Source of the DNA: Methanoculleus horonobensis | GTDB lineage: Archaea; Halobacteriota; Methanomicrobia; Methanomicrobiales; Methanoculleaceae | Length of the DNA: 64,000 nucleotides | Assembly (NCBI RefSeq): GCF_001602375.1 | Contig: NZ_BCNY01000013.1 | Coordinates: 1-64,000, forward strand | Direction of reading: 5' to 3' | Part shown: positions 41,305 through 50,901 of the stretch, in pieces | How the letters are laid out: every line of letters begins with the position of its first letter | Numbering within the stretch: position 1 is the stretch's first letter | Program-made: the position numbers and the translations under genes | The notes under the pieces: model-generated | What the model saw: only the letters and a program-made list of their open reading frames with translations | Told to the model about the DNA's origin: nothing | The model's database searches: none

Positions 41305-41991
41305 TCAGGCGGAGTCGAGCGGTATGTAGGGGGCGAAGGTCAGGACGTCATTTCTGACGGCATCGAACCCGACCCGCTCGACGAACCGGGCGGTCCGCTC
41401 TCCGGATCTGGCGTTCGCCCGGTAATACTCGAGCAGCCGGCGAACGAGGTCGAGGGCCTGATCTTTCGTGAGGTCTTTTGCGGCGACGTCGCCGATCCGG
41501 GGGCGGCCGCCGGAGTTGCCCCCGAAGATAACCGTCCAGCCCTTCGCGTTCCCCATGAGCCCGATGTCGCGGAGGTAACTCTCGCCGCAGCACCGGGGGC
41601 ATCCGGAGACGCCCATCTTGAGTTTCGCCGGCAGGTTCATCTCCTGGTAGAGTTCCTCGACCTCGAGCCCGAGGCCCAGCGAGTCCTGTTTGCCGTACTT
41701 GCAGGTCACTGTTCCCGGGCATGCCTGGACGTAGTGGACGCAGGGCGCGGTCGCCTGCCCGACGGTCATCCCGAGTTCGTTCCAGATGCTCTCGACGTCC
41801 TCTTCTTTGATCCCGACGAGCACCATCCGCTGCCCCGACGTCATCTTGATGACGGGGATCTCATAGCGCCTGACGACCTTGACGATGTTCTCCAGGTGCT
41901 CCGGGCTGACGATCCCCGCGGGCGTTCTCGGCACGATCGCGTATGACGTTTTGTCTCTCTGGAGGATTGCTCCTCTGGGTCCGTTTTCCAT
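41305..41991 (-). CDS. Small siroheme nitrite/sulfite reductase-like protein
   Basis: A 228-residue protein of the sulfite/nitrite reductase superfamily, of the short type found in methanogens. It has a ferredoxin-like half domain (residues 10-75) and the cluster-siroheme cysteines CPGTVTC and GCPRCC. Too short for a full two-repeat assimilatory enzyme, it may act as a homodimer on sulfite or a related electron acceptor; the in vivo role is unclear. GAGAGGTGA upstream fixes the ATG at 41991. It lies 153 bases downstream of cooS on the same strand. Confidence 0.82.
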   Translation of the reverse strand: MENGPRGAILQRDKTSYAIVPRTPAGIVSPEHLENIVKVVRRYEIPVIKMTSGQRMVLVGIKEEDVESIWNELGMTVGQATAPCVHYVQACPGTVTCKYGKQDSLGLGLEVEELYQEMNLPAKLKMGVSGCPRCCGESYLRDIGLMGNAKGWTVIFGGNSGGRPRIGDVAAKDLTKDQALDLVRRLLEYYRANARSGERTARFVERVGFDAVRNDVLTFAPYIPLDSA

Positions 41992-42144
41992 GCTCGTTTT
42001 CACCTCTCCGGCAGGGATGCGCCGGATACAATCCATCCGTTGCCGTCGGGAGGGAAAAGGGTGGTGTCACTCTGCGGGGTACACCCGTTCAGGCACTCCC
42101 GTAGCCCCGCGAACGCAGGCGCCGGAGCAGAAGATATCGGGGCT

Positions 42145-44055
42145 TTACAGCCCCAGTTTCGCCCGCTTCCCCTCGATGTGCGCTAAGATTCCGTCCGTCG
42201 CTGCTTTTGCGTCCGTCTCGACGTGGAGCACTCCGCCCGTGATGCCGGGGAGGTCCTCGGTGAGGAGTTTGACGAGGTCCGGCCCCCCGGTCACGGTCGG
42301 GATCGGGTTGACGTAGGTGTAGAGGCCGAGCGCGAGCGCGAAGAGGGCGTCGATCGTCGCCTTCTGCTCCATGTACTCGGGAGCCGCGACGGCGACCGGA
42401 AGGTCGGGGAGGGGAACGCCGCCGAGGGCCTCGGAGACCGCGAGGAGGAGGTCGGCGCACCTGCCGGTGTCGGTGCAGGTTCCAAACCCGAGCACCGGCG
42501 GCACGCCGAGCGCCGTGCAGAGGCCCGCGAGCCCCGGCCCGGCCTTCTCCTTCGCTTCAGGCGAGCAGAGCCCGGCGACCTGGAGGGCCGCGACCCCGCA
42601 GCCCATCCCGAGCACCAGGACGTCGCGGGCGATCAGGTTCTCAGCGACCGCGACGGTCTGGACGTCCTGCCCGGAGTCCCGGAGGGTGGTGCAGGAGACG
42701 AGCCCCACGACGCCCCGGATGGTTCCGTCCTTGATAGCACCGAGCAGCGGGTCGAGGCTCCCCCCGAGCGCATCGACGATGCTCTCCGTGGAGAACCCGA
42801 CCACCGCCTCCCGCACGGGAAGACCCCGGATCGGCTCCACCTTCGCGCGCCGCTCCTTGAAGTTCTCGATCCCCATATCGATAAGAGCCGCCGCCTGCTC
42901 TTTTGCCTCCTCCGGGACGTAATCGAGCCGGTCGGTTCCGCCCTCGAAGACCACGACCTCGCTGACCGGGATCAGTTTGAAGTGGTACTTCTCGGCGTAG
43001 AGGGGGTCGAGCGGGAGAGAGCAGTTCATGTCGGCGGCAAAGACGTCAACCGCCCCGGTGGCAAGGACCGCCTCCTGCATGATCCAGTTGCCCGTGTAGC
43101 CGTAGAAGACGTCGTCCATCTCCCTCCTCTGGATCAGTTCCTGCCCGGTCTCGATGTTCGCGATGACTCTGAGGCCCTTTGCCCCCGCATTCTTCGCCTT
43201 CTGCTGCCATTCATCGGTACGCGCGAGGTCGATGAGGGCGAACCCGAGGAAGGGTTCGTGGCCGTTCGGGAGGATGTTGACGTAGTCGGGGTCGAGCACT
43301 CCGAGGTCGACCCGCATCGGGTGCGGGCGGGGGATGCCGTAGAGGATGTCCTGGATGTACTCGAGCACGATCTGGCTCTGGTAGGCCATCGCGACACCGA
43401 GGCGCATCGCCCGCATGGCGTGGCTCGCGAACCAGCCGTCGACGTTCGTGAGGGTGGAAGCCGTATCGACGATCGCCTCCCCGTAGATCCCGCCCGGGAA
43501 GAGGTTGAGCCGCTTCCAGGTCTCTTTCCGCTCCTTAGGCGCGAGCCGCTCCACGATCCGGCTCGGCTCGTGGGTGAACCGGTGGAAGTCCTCCTCCACG
43601 AAGTCGCAGAGCCGGAGCGCGACCTCGGCGTCGCTCCCGCCCGTATCGATGCCGAGCCGCCCGGCAAACGTCCGGAGTTTCTCCGGCTCCGCGATCGAGA
43701 ACGGGGTCTTTCCCTCCGCGGTCGCCCGGAGGGTGCGGACGGCCTGCGCCGCGTGGAAGTGGTAGTTCGACGCACCCATGACGTTCCGGAGAAGCATCAT
43801 CCGCATCGCCATGCCGTCGGCATTGATCCCGCAGACGCCCCGCCAGTTCCGGGAGGCGTCCGCCCGGCAGGGGCCGTTCGAACAGAAGTCGCACCGTGCT
43901 CCCGCCTGGCAGTAGGCGCACCGCTTGTCGGGATCTCTTCCGAGACCCTGCGCCTCGTAGCGGTCCCAGACGTTCGACATGCCGTCCGCTTTGAGCCGCT
44001 CGTAGACGGTTCTCACCGAGTCGTGGTAGGATATCCTGTCGCTCTCCATGGTCAT
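42145..44055 (-). CDS. cooS: Ni-containing carbon monoxide dehydrogenase catalytic subunit
   Basis: A 636-residue monofunctional CODH that interconverts CO and CO2. The N-terminal cysteines CAYCQAGARCDFCSNGPC bind clusters D and B. PNGHEPFL supplies the C-cluster His region, and later cysteines in LVSCTTLRD, LGMGCGVAAL and FGTCTDTGRC complete the Ni-Fe-S site. Full family length. No cooF ferredoxin, cooC or acetyl-CoA synthase gene lies in the window, so it is not part of the Cdh/ACS complex. It may detoxify CO or feed ferredoxin. Confidence 0.94.
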   Translation of the reverse strand: MTMESDRISYHDSVRTVYERLKADGMSNVWDRYEAQGLGRDPDKRCAYCQAGARCDFCSNGPCRADASRNWRGVCGINADGMAMRMMLLRNVMGASNYHFHAAQAVRTLRATAEGKTPFSIAEPEKLRTFAGRLGIDTGGSDAEVALRLCDFVEEDFHRFTHEPSRIVERLAPKERKETWKRLNLFPGGIYGEAIVDTASTLTNVDGWFASHAMRAMRLGVAMAYQSQIVLEYIQDILYGIPRPHPMRVDLGVLDPDYVNILPNGHEPFLGFALIDLARTDEWQQKAKNAGAKGLRVIANIETGQELIQRREMDDVFYGYTGNWIMQEAVLATGAVDVFAADMNCSLPLDPLYAEKYHFKLIPVSEVVVFEGGTDRLDYVPEEAKEQAAALIDMGIENFKERRAKVEPIRGLPVREAVVGFSTESIVDALGGSLDPLLGAIKDGTIRGVVGLVSCTTLRDSGQDVQTVAVAENLIARDVLVLGMGCGVAALQVAGLCSPEAKEKAGPGLAGLCTALGVPPVLGFGTCTDTGRCADLLLAVSEALGGVPLPDLPVAVAAPEYMEQKATIDALFALALGLYTYVNPIPTVTGGPDLVKLLTEDLPGITGGVLHVETDAKAATDGILAHIEGKRAKLGL

Positions 44056-44100
44056 GGGGAGAGGAACCGGATCGAGGCATAAAGAAGGTATCGGTGCGGG

Positions 44101-44445
44101 TTATTCCTCCTCGATATACCGTTTCAGGGCCGCGGCGTTGTTGTGGGTCTCGTCTCTCGCGGCGTAGAGGAGCGTGACGGTCTCCTCCACCGCCTCCTGC
44201 CTGAGCCGGGCGAGTTCCTCCTCTTTTCCCGCGAGTTCTGCCCGGTAGCGCCGGAGAAACTCCTCCCACTTCGCCGGGTCGTGCCCGAACCATCGCCGCA
44301 GTTCGCCCGACGGTGCGAGTTCCTTCTCCCACCGGTCGAGCGACGCCTTCTCTTTCGAGATGCCCCTCGGCCATATCCGGTCGACGAGAACCCGGGTGCC
44401 GTCGTTGTTCGAGGGTTCTGCATAGATCCTCTTTATGCGTATCAT
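44101..44445 (-). CDS. DUF488 family protein
   Basis: A 114-residue protein with the DUF488 marks IKRIYAEPSNNDGTRVLVDRIWPRG near the start, ELRRWFGHDPAKWEEFLRRY in the middle and VTLLYAARDETHNNA near the end. Structures of relatives are known but the reaction is not; a role with small uncommon substrates has been suggested. It precedes cooS by 45 bases on the same strand and could be co-transcribed. Confidence 0.88.
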   Translation of the reverse strand: MIRIKRIYAEPSNNDGTRVLVDRIWPRGISKEKASLDRWEKELAPSGELRRWFGHDPAKWEEFLRRYRAELAGKEEELARLRQEAVEETVTLLYAARDETHNNAAALKRYIEEE

Positions 44446-44690
44446 GGGCGGGGATACGGCGCCCTCTCACTTAACCCTGTTCCCGGGGCGCAAGGGGCGG
44501 GGAGTATGATGGAGATGAGTTCCCCGCCGTGAGGCCCGGCGCAGCCCTTCTTATGACGCTGCTCCCCGTCCGCCCCGGTTCGCTTGCGGCGGGATGGAGG
44601 GCGGGCCGCTGCCCGGAAGGGGGGCTCTGACGGCACCGGCCTGGACGGGTGGACAAGGTATAAGTAAGATGTGCGTGATGGCCCCCCTCT

Positions 44691-45032
44691 ATGAGGTATA
44701 TCACAGTCCTTCTGGCGGTGCTCCTCATCCTTGGCGCGGGCATACTGGCCGCAGGATGCACCATGCCGGAGGGAGACGGCACCCAGCAGACCCCGATGGA
44801 GACTCCGATGGAGACCCCGATGGAGACCCCGATGGAGACCCCGATGGAGACCCCGATGGAGACCCCGATGGAGACCCCGATGGAGACCCCGATGGAGACC
44901 CCGATGGAGACCCCGATGGAGACCCCGATGGAGACTCCGATGGAGACTCCGATGGAGACTCCGATGGAGACTCCGATGATGACCGAGACCCCACCGGGTG
45001 GCCCGGTGGACATGACCCCGCTGGGAAGCTAG
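44691..45032 (+). CDS. Short lipoprotein with (PMET)15 repeat
   Basis: A 113-residue exported protein. A hydrophobic signal sequence ends in a lipobox-like LAAGC near residue 22, so lipid anchoring is likely. Most of the mature part is 15 tandem PMET units, followed by PMMTETPPGG and a short end. The Met- and Glu-rich chain has no fold. Candidate roles are a spacer, metal binding through methionine and glutamate, or an oxidation-sensitive tether; none is shown. A TATA-like GGTATAAGT lies about 30 bases upstream. Confidence 0.72.
   Translation: MRYITVLLAVLLILGAGILAAGCTMPEGDGTQQTPMETPMETPMETPMETPMETPMETPMETPMETPMETPMETPMETPMETPMETPMETPMETPMMTETPPGGPVDMTPLGS
44793..44972 (+). repeat. 12-base tandem repeat encoding PMET (15 units)
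   Basis: Units CCGATGGAGACC or CCGATGGAGACT, differing only in the last base; the ACT form sits at both ends and ACC in the middle. The array is prone to slippage and therefore likely to vary in length between strains. All reading frames stay open, so a long antisense frame appears but is not a gene. Confidence 0.95.
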
Positions 45033-45242
45033 ACCCCGACGGGCTGTCTGGCAGGGTACTGGCGTAGAAAAGACTGTTGAACACGTTATGAAGGGCTTCA
45101 ACCCCTTCCTCTCTTCTACAGAACTCCGCCGAAGGCACCTGTACGACCGTACCGAACGCTGCCGGCATCACGCGGGAGAGAACCCTGTATGCACGTCATC
45201 CGGGGTTCCGACACCCCGGGCAAAAGTCTGCGAAAAGGCGCC

Positions 45243-45250
45243 AAAAAAAA
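45243..45250 (-). terminator. Oligo-T terminator of the Ig-like surface protein
   Basis: On the minus strand, eight T residues lie seven bases after the stop codon at 45257. The 210-base gap to the lipoprotein gene has no other recognisable feature. Confidence 0.5.
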
Positions 45251-45256
45251 GTTGGG

Positions 45257-48200
45257 TTAGTTCTTCTTTCTTCCCCAGAGGAGGAAGGCCAGCGGTGCGA
45301 GGAAGGGCGCGTAGACGAGCGGTGCCGCAGGCGTCGTCGTTGCTGCGACGGTCGGCTCGGTCGTCATCGTCTCCGTCCCTTCGGGCGTCGCGGTAGCCTC
45401 TGTCGTGACGTTCGTCTCCGCCGTCACGGTCACGTTCTCCGGCATCGCGGCGATGGCGAAGGTGGAGAATCCGGGGGTGGTCGCCCGGAAGCGGTATAAC
45501 CCGTTCTCTTCATCGACGACCTCGGTCTCCAGGATCTGCCAGCCGCCGTTGACGTAGCGCATGAGCCTGACGTCCTCCGGGAGCATCTCGTGCTCCTCGA
45601 GCCACTTCGCCGGGATGGTGAAGGTCAACGTCGCGCCGCCGACCTGGTTCGGGTTCGCCCACGAGACGGCGATCTCGACGTACTCGTAGGTGCTGCTGCC
45701 GGGAGGCGCCGCCAGGTTGGGGCACCCTGTCTCCTTCACGGTCATCAGCAGTTTCGGGATGTTGTCGGACGCCGTGATGGCGACGCTGCCGATCGACGTG
45801 ACGTCGATGCCCGAGAACGTGTGCGTCTCGCCGCCCTTCAGGTTCTCGCAGATCCCTGCGAAGAAACTGGGGCCGGAGTCGCCGCCGCCGTCACTATAGG
45901 CGCGGTAGGTCGATCCGCCGTTGTTGGGGTTGGGGGTGGGATCCGGCGTGGGATCGGTCGTGGGCGCCGCCGTGACGGTGACCGACGCCGTTTCTTCAAC
46001 GCCGCCGGCACACGCCGTCACGTCCGTGAAGCCCTCCAAGAACGCTGCGAAGAGGCCTGAGCGGTCGATCGTGCCGACATCGCCGTCGGAGCACGACCAG
46101 GCCACCCTGACCCAGTCCATCTCGTTCTCGCACTGGTCGTATACCGTGGCCGTGAACTCCCGGGTTCCTCCGGGCGCGAGCGTGGTTTCAGACGGTTCGA
46201 CCTCGATGCAGGCCGGAACCGGGAGCGAGGGGTCGACGGTCACGCACGCGGAGCCACAGACTCCGTCAGCCGATGCGATGACCTGCACCTCGCCGTCGCA
46301 GAGAGCGGTAAAGACGCCGCACTCGTCGATGGTGCCGGCGCACGGGTTGCTGCTCTCCCAGTCGATTATGACGTCGGGCATTTCGTAGCCATACTGGTCG
46401 AATGCGGTTGCGGTGAGCGCCAGGCTGTTCCCGGCGGGGATGCAGAAGTTGGACGGGCTGACCTCGATCCGCGCAAGTTCCGGCGCCCTCGACCGGACGG
46501 TCACCGTCGCGGTTCCGGTCGCGGTCTCGTTCTCTCCGGCAACCGTTGCGGTGACGGTCGTGCTGCCTCCGCAGACTGCGGTGAAGAGACCACCGTCTGC
46601 GGTGATCGTGCCGACACCTTCGTCGTCGCACGACCAGGACACTATGGAACCTGCGTTGTCCTGCAGGTCATACACGTCCGCGTTGAACTGCCATGTCTCG
46701 CCGACGTCGAGGATGATCGACGACGGGGAGACCACGACACCTGCGGATTCATCGGTGACCTCTATCTCCGCCGTCCCGGTGACGCCGTCGGCCGATGCGG
46801 TGACGGTCGCCGTGCCCGCGGCGAGAGCCGCGAAGAATCCGGTGCCGTCGACTTCGCCGACGGTATCATCGCTGCAGCACCAGTCGATCTCGACATCAGG
46901 CATCTCGCAGCCGTCCTGGTCGAACGCTGTCGCGGTGAACGCCGCGGTGTCGTTCCTGGCGAGCGTGACTGCCGACGGGGTGACGACGATGCAGGTGAGG
47001 ACCGGGTCGTTGCAGTTCACGGTGACGGTTGCGGTTCCTTCAGCGCCGTCTCCGCACGCGGTGATGGTCACCGTGCCGCTGTCGAGTGCGGTGAAGACAC
47101 CGCTGCAGGGATCGATGGTGCCGACGCACGGGTCGCAGCACTCCCAGGATACTCCTGCGTCCTCAACGACGTTGCCGAACCGGTCGAACGCGACGGCGTC
47201 GAACTGCAGGTCGTCGTCGACCTCGAGCGTTGCCGCGGACGGCACGACCGCGATCTTCGCGAGCAGAGGCCATTCATCGACGGTGACGGTCGCGATTCCG
47301 ATGAGGCCGTCCGCCGTTCCGGTGACGGTCGTCGTGCCTGCGGCGAGAGCGGTGAAGATTCCGCTGGACTCATCGATGGTGCCGACGGTTCCATTGCTGC
47401 TCGACCAGGCGGTCTCCCCGGCGGGCATGACGTTGCCGTTCTGGTCATAGACCGTCACGATGAACTTCTGGATGTCCTCGACGTCCAGGGTGGCCGTGGC
47501 GGGTGTAACCGCGATCTCTGTCGCGACCGGGTCTTCGTCCATGACGGTGACGGTCGCGGTTGCGGATCTGCCGTCTGCCGTTGCGGTTACGGTCGCCGTG
47601 CCTGCGGCGTGGGCCGTGAAGAGGCCGGTATCGTCGATCTCGCCGACGGTCTCGTCGCTACACGACCAGGTGATGTTAACGCCGGTCATCTCTTCTTCGA
47701 ACTGGTCGAAGGCGGTCGCCGAGAACTGCTGTGTGCCGTTGCGATCGAGCGTGACCGTGGGCGGGGCGATCTCGATACGCGTCACGACCGGTTCTACCGG
47801 TTCGTCGGCATTGACGGTGACGGTCGCGGTTCCGGTGAGGCCGTCGGCCGTTCCGGTGACGGTCGTTGTGCCTGCAGCGAGAGCGGTGAAGATTCCGCTG
47901 GACACATTGATGGTGCCGACGGTCGTGTTGCCGCTCGCCCACGTGACCTCAACACCGGTCATCTCGCCGTCGAACCGGTCGCGGACGGTTGCCGTGAACT
48001 GCTCGGTGTCGTCGACATCGAGCGTGGCTGCGGTCGGTGTGACCACGATCTCGGTTGCGACCGGCTCTTCGTCCGTGACGGTGACGGTCGCGGTTGCGGA
48101 TCTGTCTTCTGCCGACGCGGTGACGATCGCCGTGCCCGCGGCCTTCGCGGTGAAGAGACCGGTATCGTCGATCTCGCCGATGGTTCCATCGCTGCACGAC

Positions 48201-49606
48201 CAGTTGAACTCAACGCCGGTCATCTCTTCATCGTTCTGGTCGAAGGCGGTTGCGGTGAACTGCTTCGTCGCGTTGAGATCGAGTGTGAACGTGGACGGGT
48301 CGATCGCGATGCGCGTCACGACCGGTTCTACCGGCTCGTCGGCGTTGACGGTGACGGTCGCGGCTCCGGTGATGCCGCCAGCCGACGCGACGACGGTTGT
48401 CGTGCCTGCTTCGTAAGCGGTGAAGTAGCCGCCGGAATCGACGTATCCGACGGTTCCGTTGCTGTACGACCAGGAGACCTTCAGGTCGGGTATGACTTCG
48501 TCGTTCTCGTCGTAACAGGTGGCGTTGAACTTGAGCTGGTCACTGACGTTCATCGTAGCCGTGGGAGGTTCAACATCGATCCTGGTGACCACGTCCGGTT
48601 CTCCCTCGGGATCGTACATGAACATGTAGAGATCCGAGTAGCCATCGCGGGCTTTCTGCCAGACGATCATGTTACCGCTGGCGGCGGGGTAGAGCTGTTC
48701 GCCGCCGGCGGTGGGCACGGCCATCTCTTCACCGTTGTTGCGGTCGTACATGTAGATGATTCTCGGCGCATCCCGCTTGTCCTCCCATGCGAGGATCTGT
48801 CCGGTGAGCACCGGCGAGACCTGATCGGCGCCGTCGGAGGTGATCCGCTGCTCCCCGCCGGACGGGTTGTCGAGATCGGTCATGTAGATGTCGGGGTTCC
48901 CGTGCCGGTTATCCTCCCAGGCTACGACGCTCCCGTAGAGCGAGGGCCAGGACTGAATCGCCGTGCTCGCGGATACCGCCCCTTTCATCTCGCCGTCATC
49001 GATGGAGTAGTACCGGATCCTCTCGTCGGCCTCTTCGACCCAGGCGACGTACTTCTCCGAGAGTGCGGGTTTGAACTCGGTGCTCCCGCCGGGGATCGTC
49101 GTCTTTGCGTCGCACTCGATGACGTCTTTCACGCTGCCGGCGGCGATGTCGTAGAGGACGATGTTGTTATCGCCGCTGCTGCTATCATACCAGGCAACGT
49201 AGTTCCCGCGGACGATGGGCAGCCACTGCTTGCCCGTGTCGTTGGTGAGCTGGGTTGTCTCGTCTGTCGAGCGCTTATAGAGGTAGATATCCCAGTTTCC
49301 GTTCCGGTAGTCCTGCCAGACGATGTAGTTGCCAGAGATGGACGGCCTCTCCTGCGAGGCAGGATCGTTTGTTATCCTGGTGCCGGAGGTGCCCGGACTG
49401 TTTGAGAAGTAGATCTCTTTGTTCCCGTTCCGGCCGTCTTCCCAGACGACCATATCTCCGTCGACGTCGGGGAACTCCTGCGACCCGGGGAAGACGGCAA
49501 ATGGTACCAGATCTCCCGGAGCAATCTCTGCCGCCGCAACCGGCGGCGCCAGCAGCCCGACGATGACGACTGCACATAACAGTGTCAGATACGTGAGTTT
49601 TTTCAT
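45257..49606 (-). CDS. Giant surface protein: beta-propeller, ten Ig-like repeats, PGF-pre-PGF domain
   Basis: A 1449-residue exported protein. A signal peptide covers 1-26. A TolB-like beta-propeller at about 30-335 has repeated VVWEDxRxGNxDIY blades. Ten bacterial Ig-like (BIG2) repeats of about 85-90 residues span 335-1225. A PGF-pre-PGF domain (about 1240-1390, SGPSFFAGICENLKGGETHTF) follows, then a Thr-rich linker with ETMTTEPTVAATTT, and a C-terminal hydrophobic helix ending GRKKN that should anchor it in the membrane or be an archaeosortase signal. Repeats 6-10 are cysteine-rich, unlike 1-5. A cell-surface adhesin or envelope role is likely. Confidence 0.88.
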   Translation of the reverse strand: MKKLTYLTLLCAVVIVGLLAPPVAAAEIAPGDLVPFAVFPGSQEFPDVDGDMVVWEDGRNGNKEIYFSNSPGTSGTRITNDPASQERPSISGNYIVWQDYRNGNWDIYLYKRSTDETTQLTNDTGKQWLPIVRGNYVAWYDSSSGDNNIVLYDIAAGSVKDVIECDAKTTIPGGSTEFKPALSEKYVAWVEEADERIRYYSIDDGEMKGAVSASTAIQSWPSLYGSVVAWEDNRHGNPDIYMTDLDNPSGGEQRITSDGADQVSPVLTGQILAWEDKRDAPRIIYMYDRNNGEEMAVPTAGGEQLYPAASGNMIVWQKARDGYSDLYMFMYDPEGEPDVVTRIDVEPPTATMNVSDQLKFNATCYDENDEVIPDLKVSWSYSNGTVGYVDSGGYFTAYEAGTTTVVASAGGITGAATVTVNADEPVEPVVTRIAIDPSTFTLDLNATKQFTATAFDQNDEEMTGVEFNWSCSDGTIGEIDDTGLFTAKAAGTAIVTASAEDRSATATVTVTDEEPVATEIVVTPTAATLDVDDTEQFTATVRDRFDGEMTGVEVTWASGNTTVGTINVSSGIFTALAAGTTTVTGTADGLTGTATVTVNADEPVEPVVTRIEIAPPTVTLDRNGTQQFSATAFDQFEEEMTGVNITWSCSDETVGEIDDTGLFTAHAAGTATVTATADGRSATATVTVMDEDPVATEIAVTPATATLDVEDIQKFIVTVYDQNGNVMPAGETAWSSSNGTVGTIDESSGIFTALAAGTTTVTGTADGLIGIATVTVDEWPLLAKIAVVPSAATLEVDDDLQFDAVAFDRFGNVVEDAGVSWECCDPCVGTIDPCSGVFTALDSGTVTITACGDGAEGTATVTVNCNDPVLTCIVVTPSAVTLARNDTAAFTATAFDQDGCEMPDVEIDWCCSDDTVGEVDGTGFFAALAAGTATVTASADGVTGTAEIEVTDESAGVVVSPSSIILDVGETWQFNADVYDLQDNAGSIVSWSCDDEGVGTITADGGLFTAVCGGSTTVTATVAGENETATGTATVTVRSRAPELARIEVSPSNFCIPAGNSLALTATAFDQYGYEMPDVIIDWESSNPCAGTIDECGVFTALCDGEVQVIASADGVCGSACVTVDPSLPVPACIEVEPSETTLAPGGTREFTATVYDQCENEMDWVRVAWSCSDGDVGTIDRSGLFAAFLEGFTDVTACAGGVEETASVTVTAAPTTDPTPDPTPNPNNGGSTYRAYSDGGGDSGPSFFAGICENLKGGETHTFSGIDVTSIGSVAITASDNIPKLLMTVKETGCPNLAAPPGSSTYEYVEIAVSWANPNQVGGATLTFTIPAKWLEEHEMLPEDVRLMRYVNGGWQILETEVVDEENGLYRFRATTPGFSTFAIAAMPENVTVTAETNVTTEATATPEGTETMTTEPTVAATTTPAAPLVYAPFLAPLAFLLWGRKKN

Positions 49607-50901
49607 TTTTTCCCCCTTGACATTCGCTCCCTGTCCGCGGGACGGCGGCGGATACCTGCCGGTAGCACAAACAGGCTGGCTAAAGCAGGTGCTCGCCGGG
49701 GCGTCCGGCAGACGGAGAGCGAATTCCGATTTAAGACCCGGTCATATGGTAGCCGGTGAATGGGTGGATAGCGGTATAAATATATATCTTTTACGGTGAT
49801 TTATTCTTAAAATTTTATAATAAAAACAGGGATCTCTTATGCGCCCGTAAGGGCAGAGGGGGATCCGGACGGGGCTTCTTCAAACTGCTTCCTGTCGGCG
49901 GGGAAGGAGGCTGGTGACTGCGTATATTCTTCCCCGGACAATTCCTGCCGCGAATTTTCCGCTAAATCTCTTGCAGAATGACCGGGTGCGCGGCCGGGTA
50001 GCGCATCGCCGCAAGGTCCCGCCGGTTCCTCAGCCTGGCGACCCACACCGCGGCGTCGTCGCGGGTTTGTCGGGGCGTTCGCGTACGTAGCGGGCGGATG
50101 CATCAAGCCTGCCCGGCTCCTTTTCCCGGTCAAGGTGCGAGTGGGGGAGCAGAGTCATTTTTATTCCGACAATATTTTCGGCAGTCTCTGCAGAAATGCT
50201 GCTGATCGTCTACGGATCTCTTCTCATACGGGTAAGACGGTCAGCAATCGACCGGGGCACACCCTACCAGGATAAAGGTCGATCTTGGTCTCTGTCGCAG
50301 GCCGTTCCGTTTACCAATCAAACCCTCAGGAAGTTGCATATATCCATACTTCTATATTAATGGTTGAATATCGCGAGCAAAGTATTATATGATATGAGTT
50401 CCATGCTGGAACTCAACACCCAGGGGGGAGTGATATTCGGCGCTACGCTCACCTGATGGAGTTTTGCTCGATCGATACGGCGTGTAAGCCTCCCTTGGCA
50501 TTCAGGTATAGGGTGCCGGCGGTTGAGCATTGTCTACCCTACAGAGGATGTCGGATGAGGTCGGTACGGCTGCAGGACATTGGGGATATCCCTCTCATGA
50601 CTAAAAACGGGAAAAATCCGTTTGAGAAGGGGCGGCAGGAAGTTCACCGGAGCGATCGGCTTTCCGGGAACCAGGAGACGGTCTTCTCCGACGCCGGCAG
50701 CCGGAACCGGAAACACCGGCTTACTACAGACGGTGAGGAGGAACTCACCTGCACCCTTGCAGCCTGCCCGTACCGCATCGGAGAGCATGGGTCCGCATCG
50801 CTCGCCGAATGCGGGATCCGGCTTCTCACCCCATTCCGCCGGAACAGGTGCGCGGGAATAATCAGACGACGGCTCAAGCAGCAGCAGGCTTGTGATCGCT
50901 T
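49607..50901. other. Gene-poor region between the surface protein and the glycan genes
   Basis: At 49774-49791 an AT-rich box reads as a TATA promoter on the minus strand for the surface protein, with a leader of about 150 bases. 49790-49835 is strongly AT-rich. A perfect inverted repeat GAGTTCCA-TGC-TGGAACTC occurs at 50396-50414, next to TATTATATGAT. Open frames of up to 149 codons on both strands have no family resemblance and implausible composition, so I do not call them genes. Confidence 0.55.

Noticed and set aside
44442-45171. Antisense and shifted frames through the PMET repeats (IGVS, WRPR and GDPD types)
   Set aside because: They are by-products of the 12-base array. Only the PMET frame has a signal sequence with lipobox and an upstream promoter.
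49837-50133. 98-codon minus-strand frame
   Set aside because: Proline- and alanine-rich chance frame without promoter or family resemblance.
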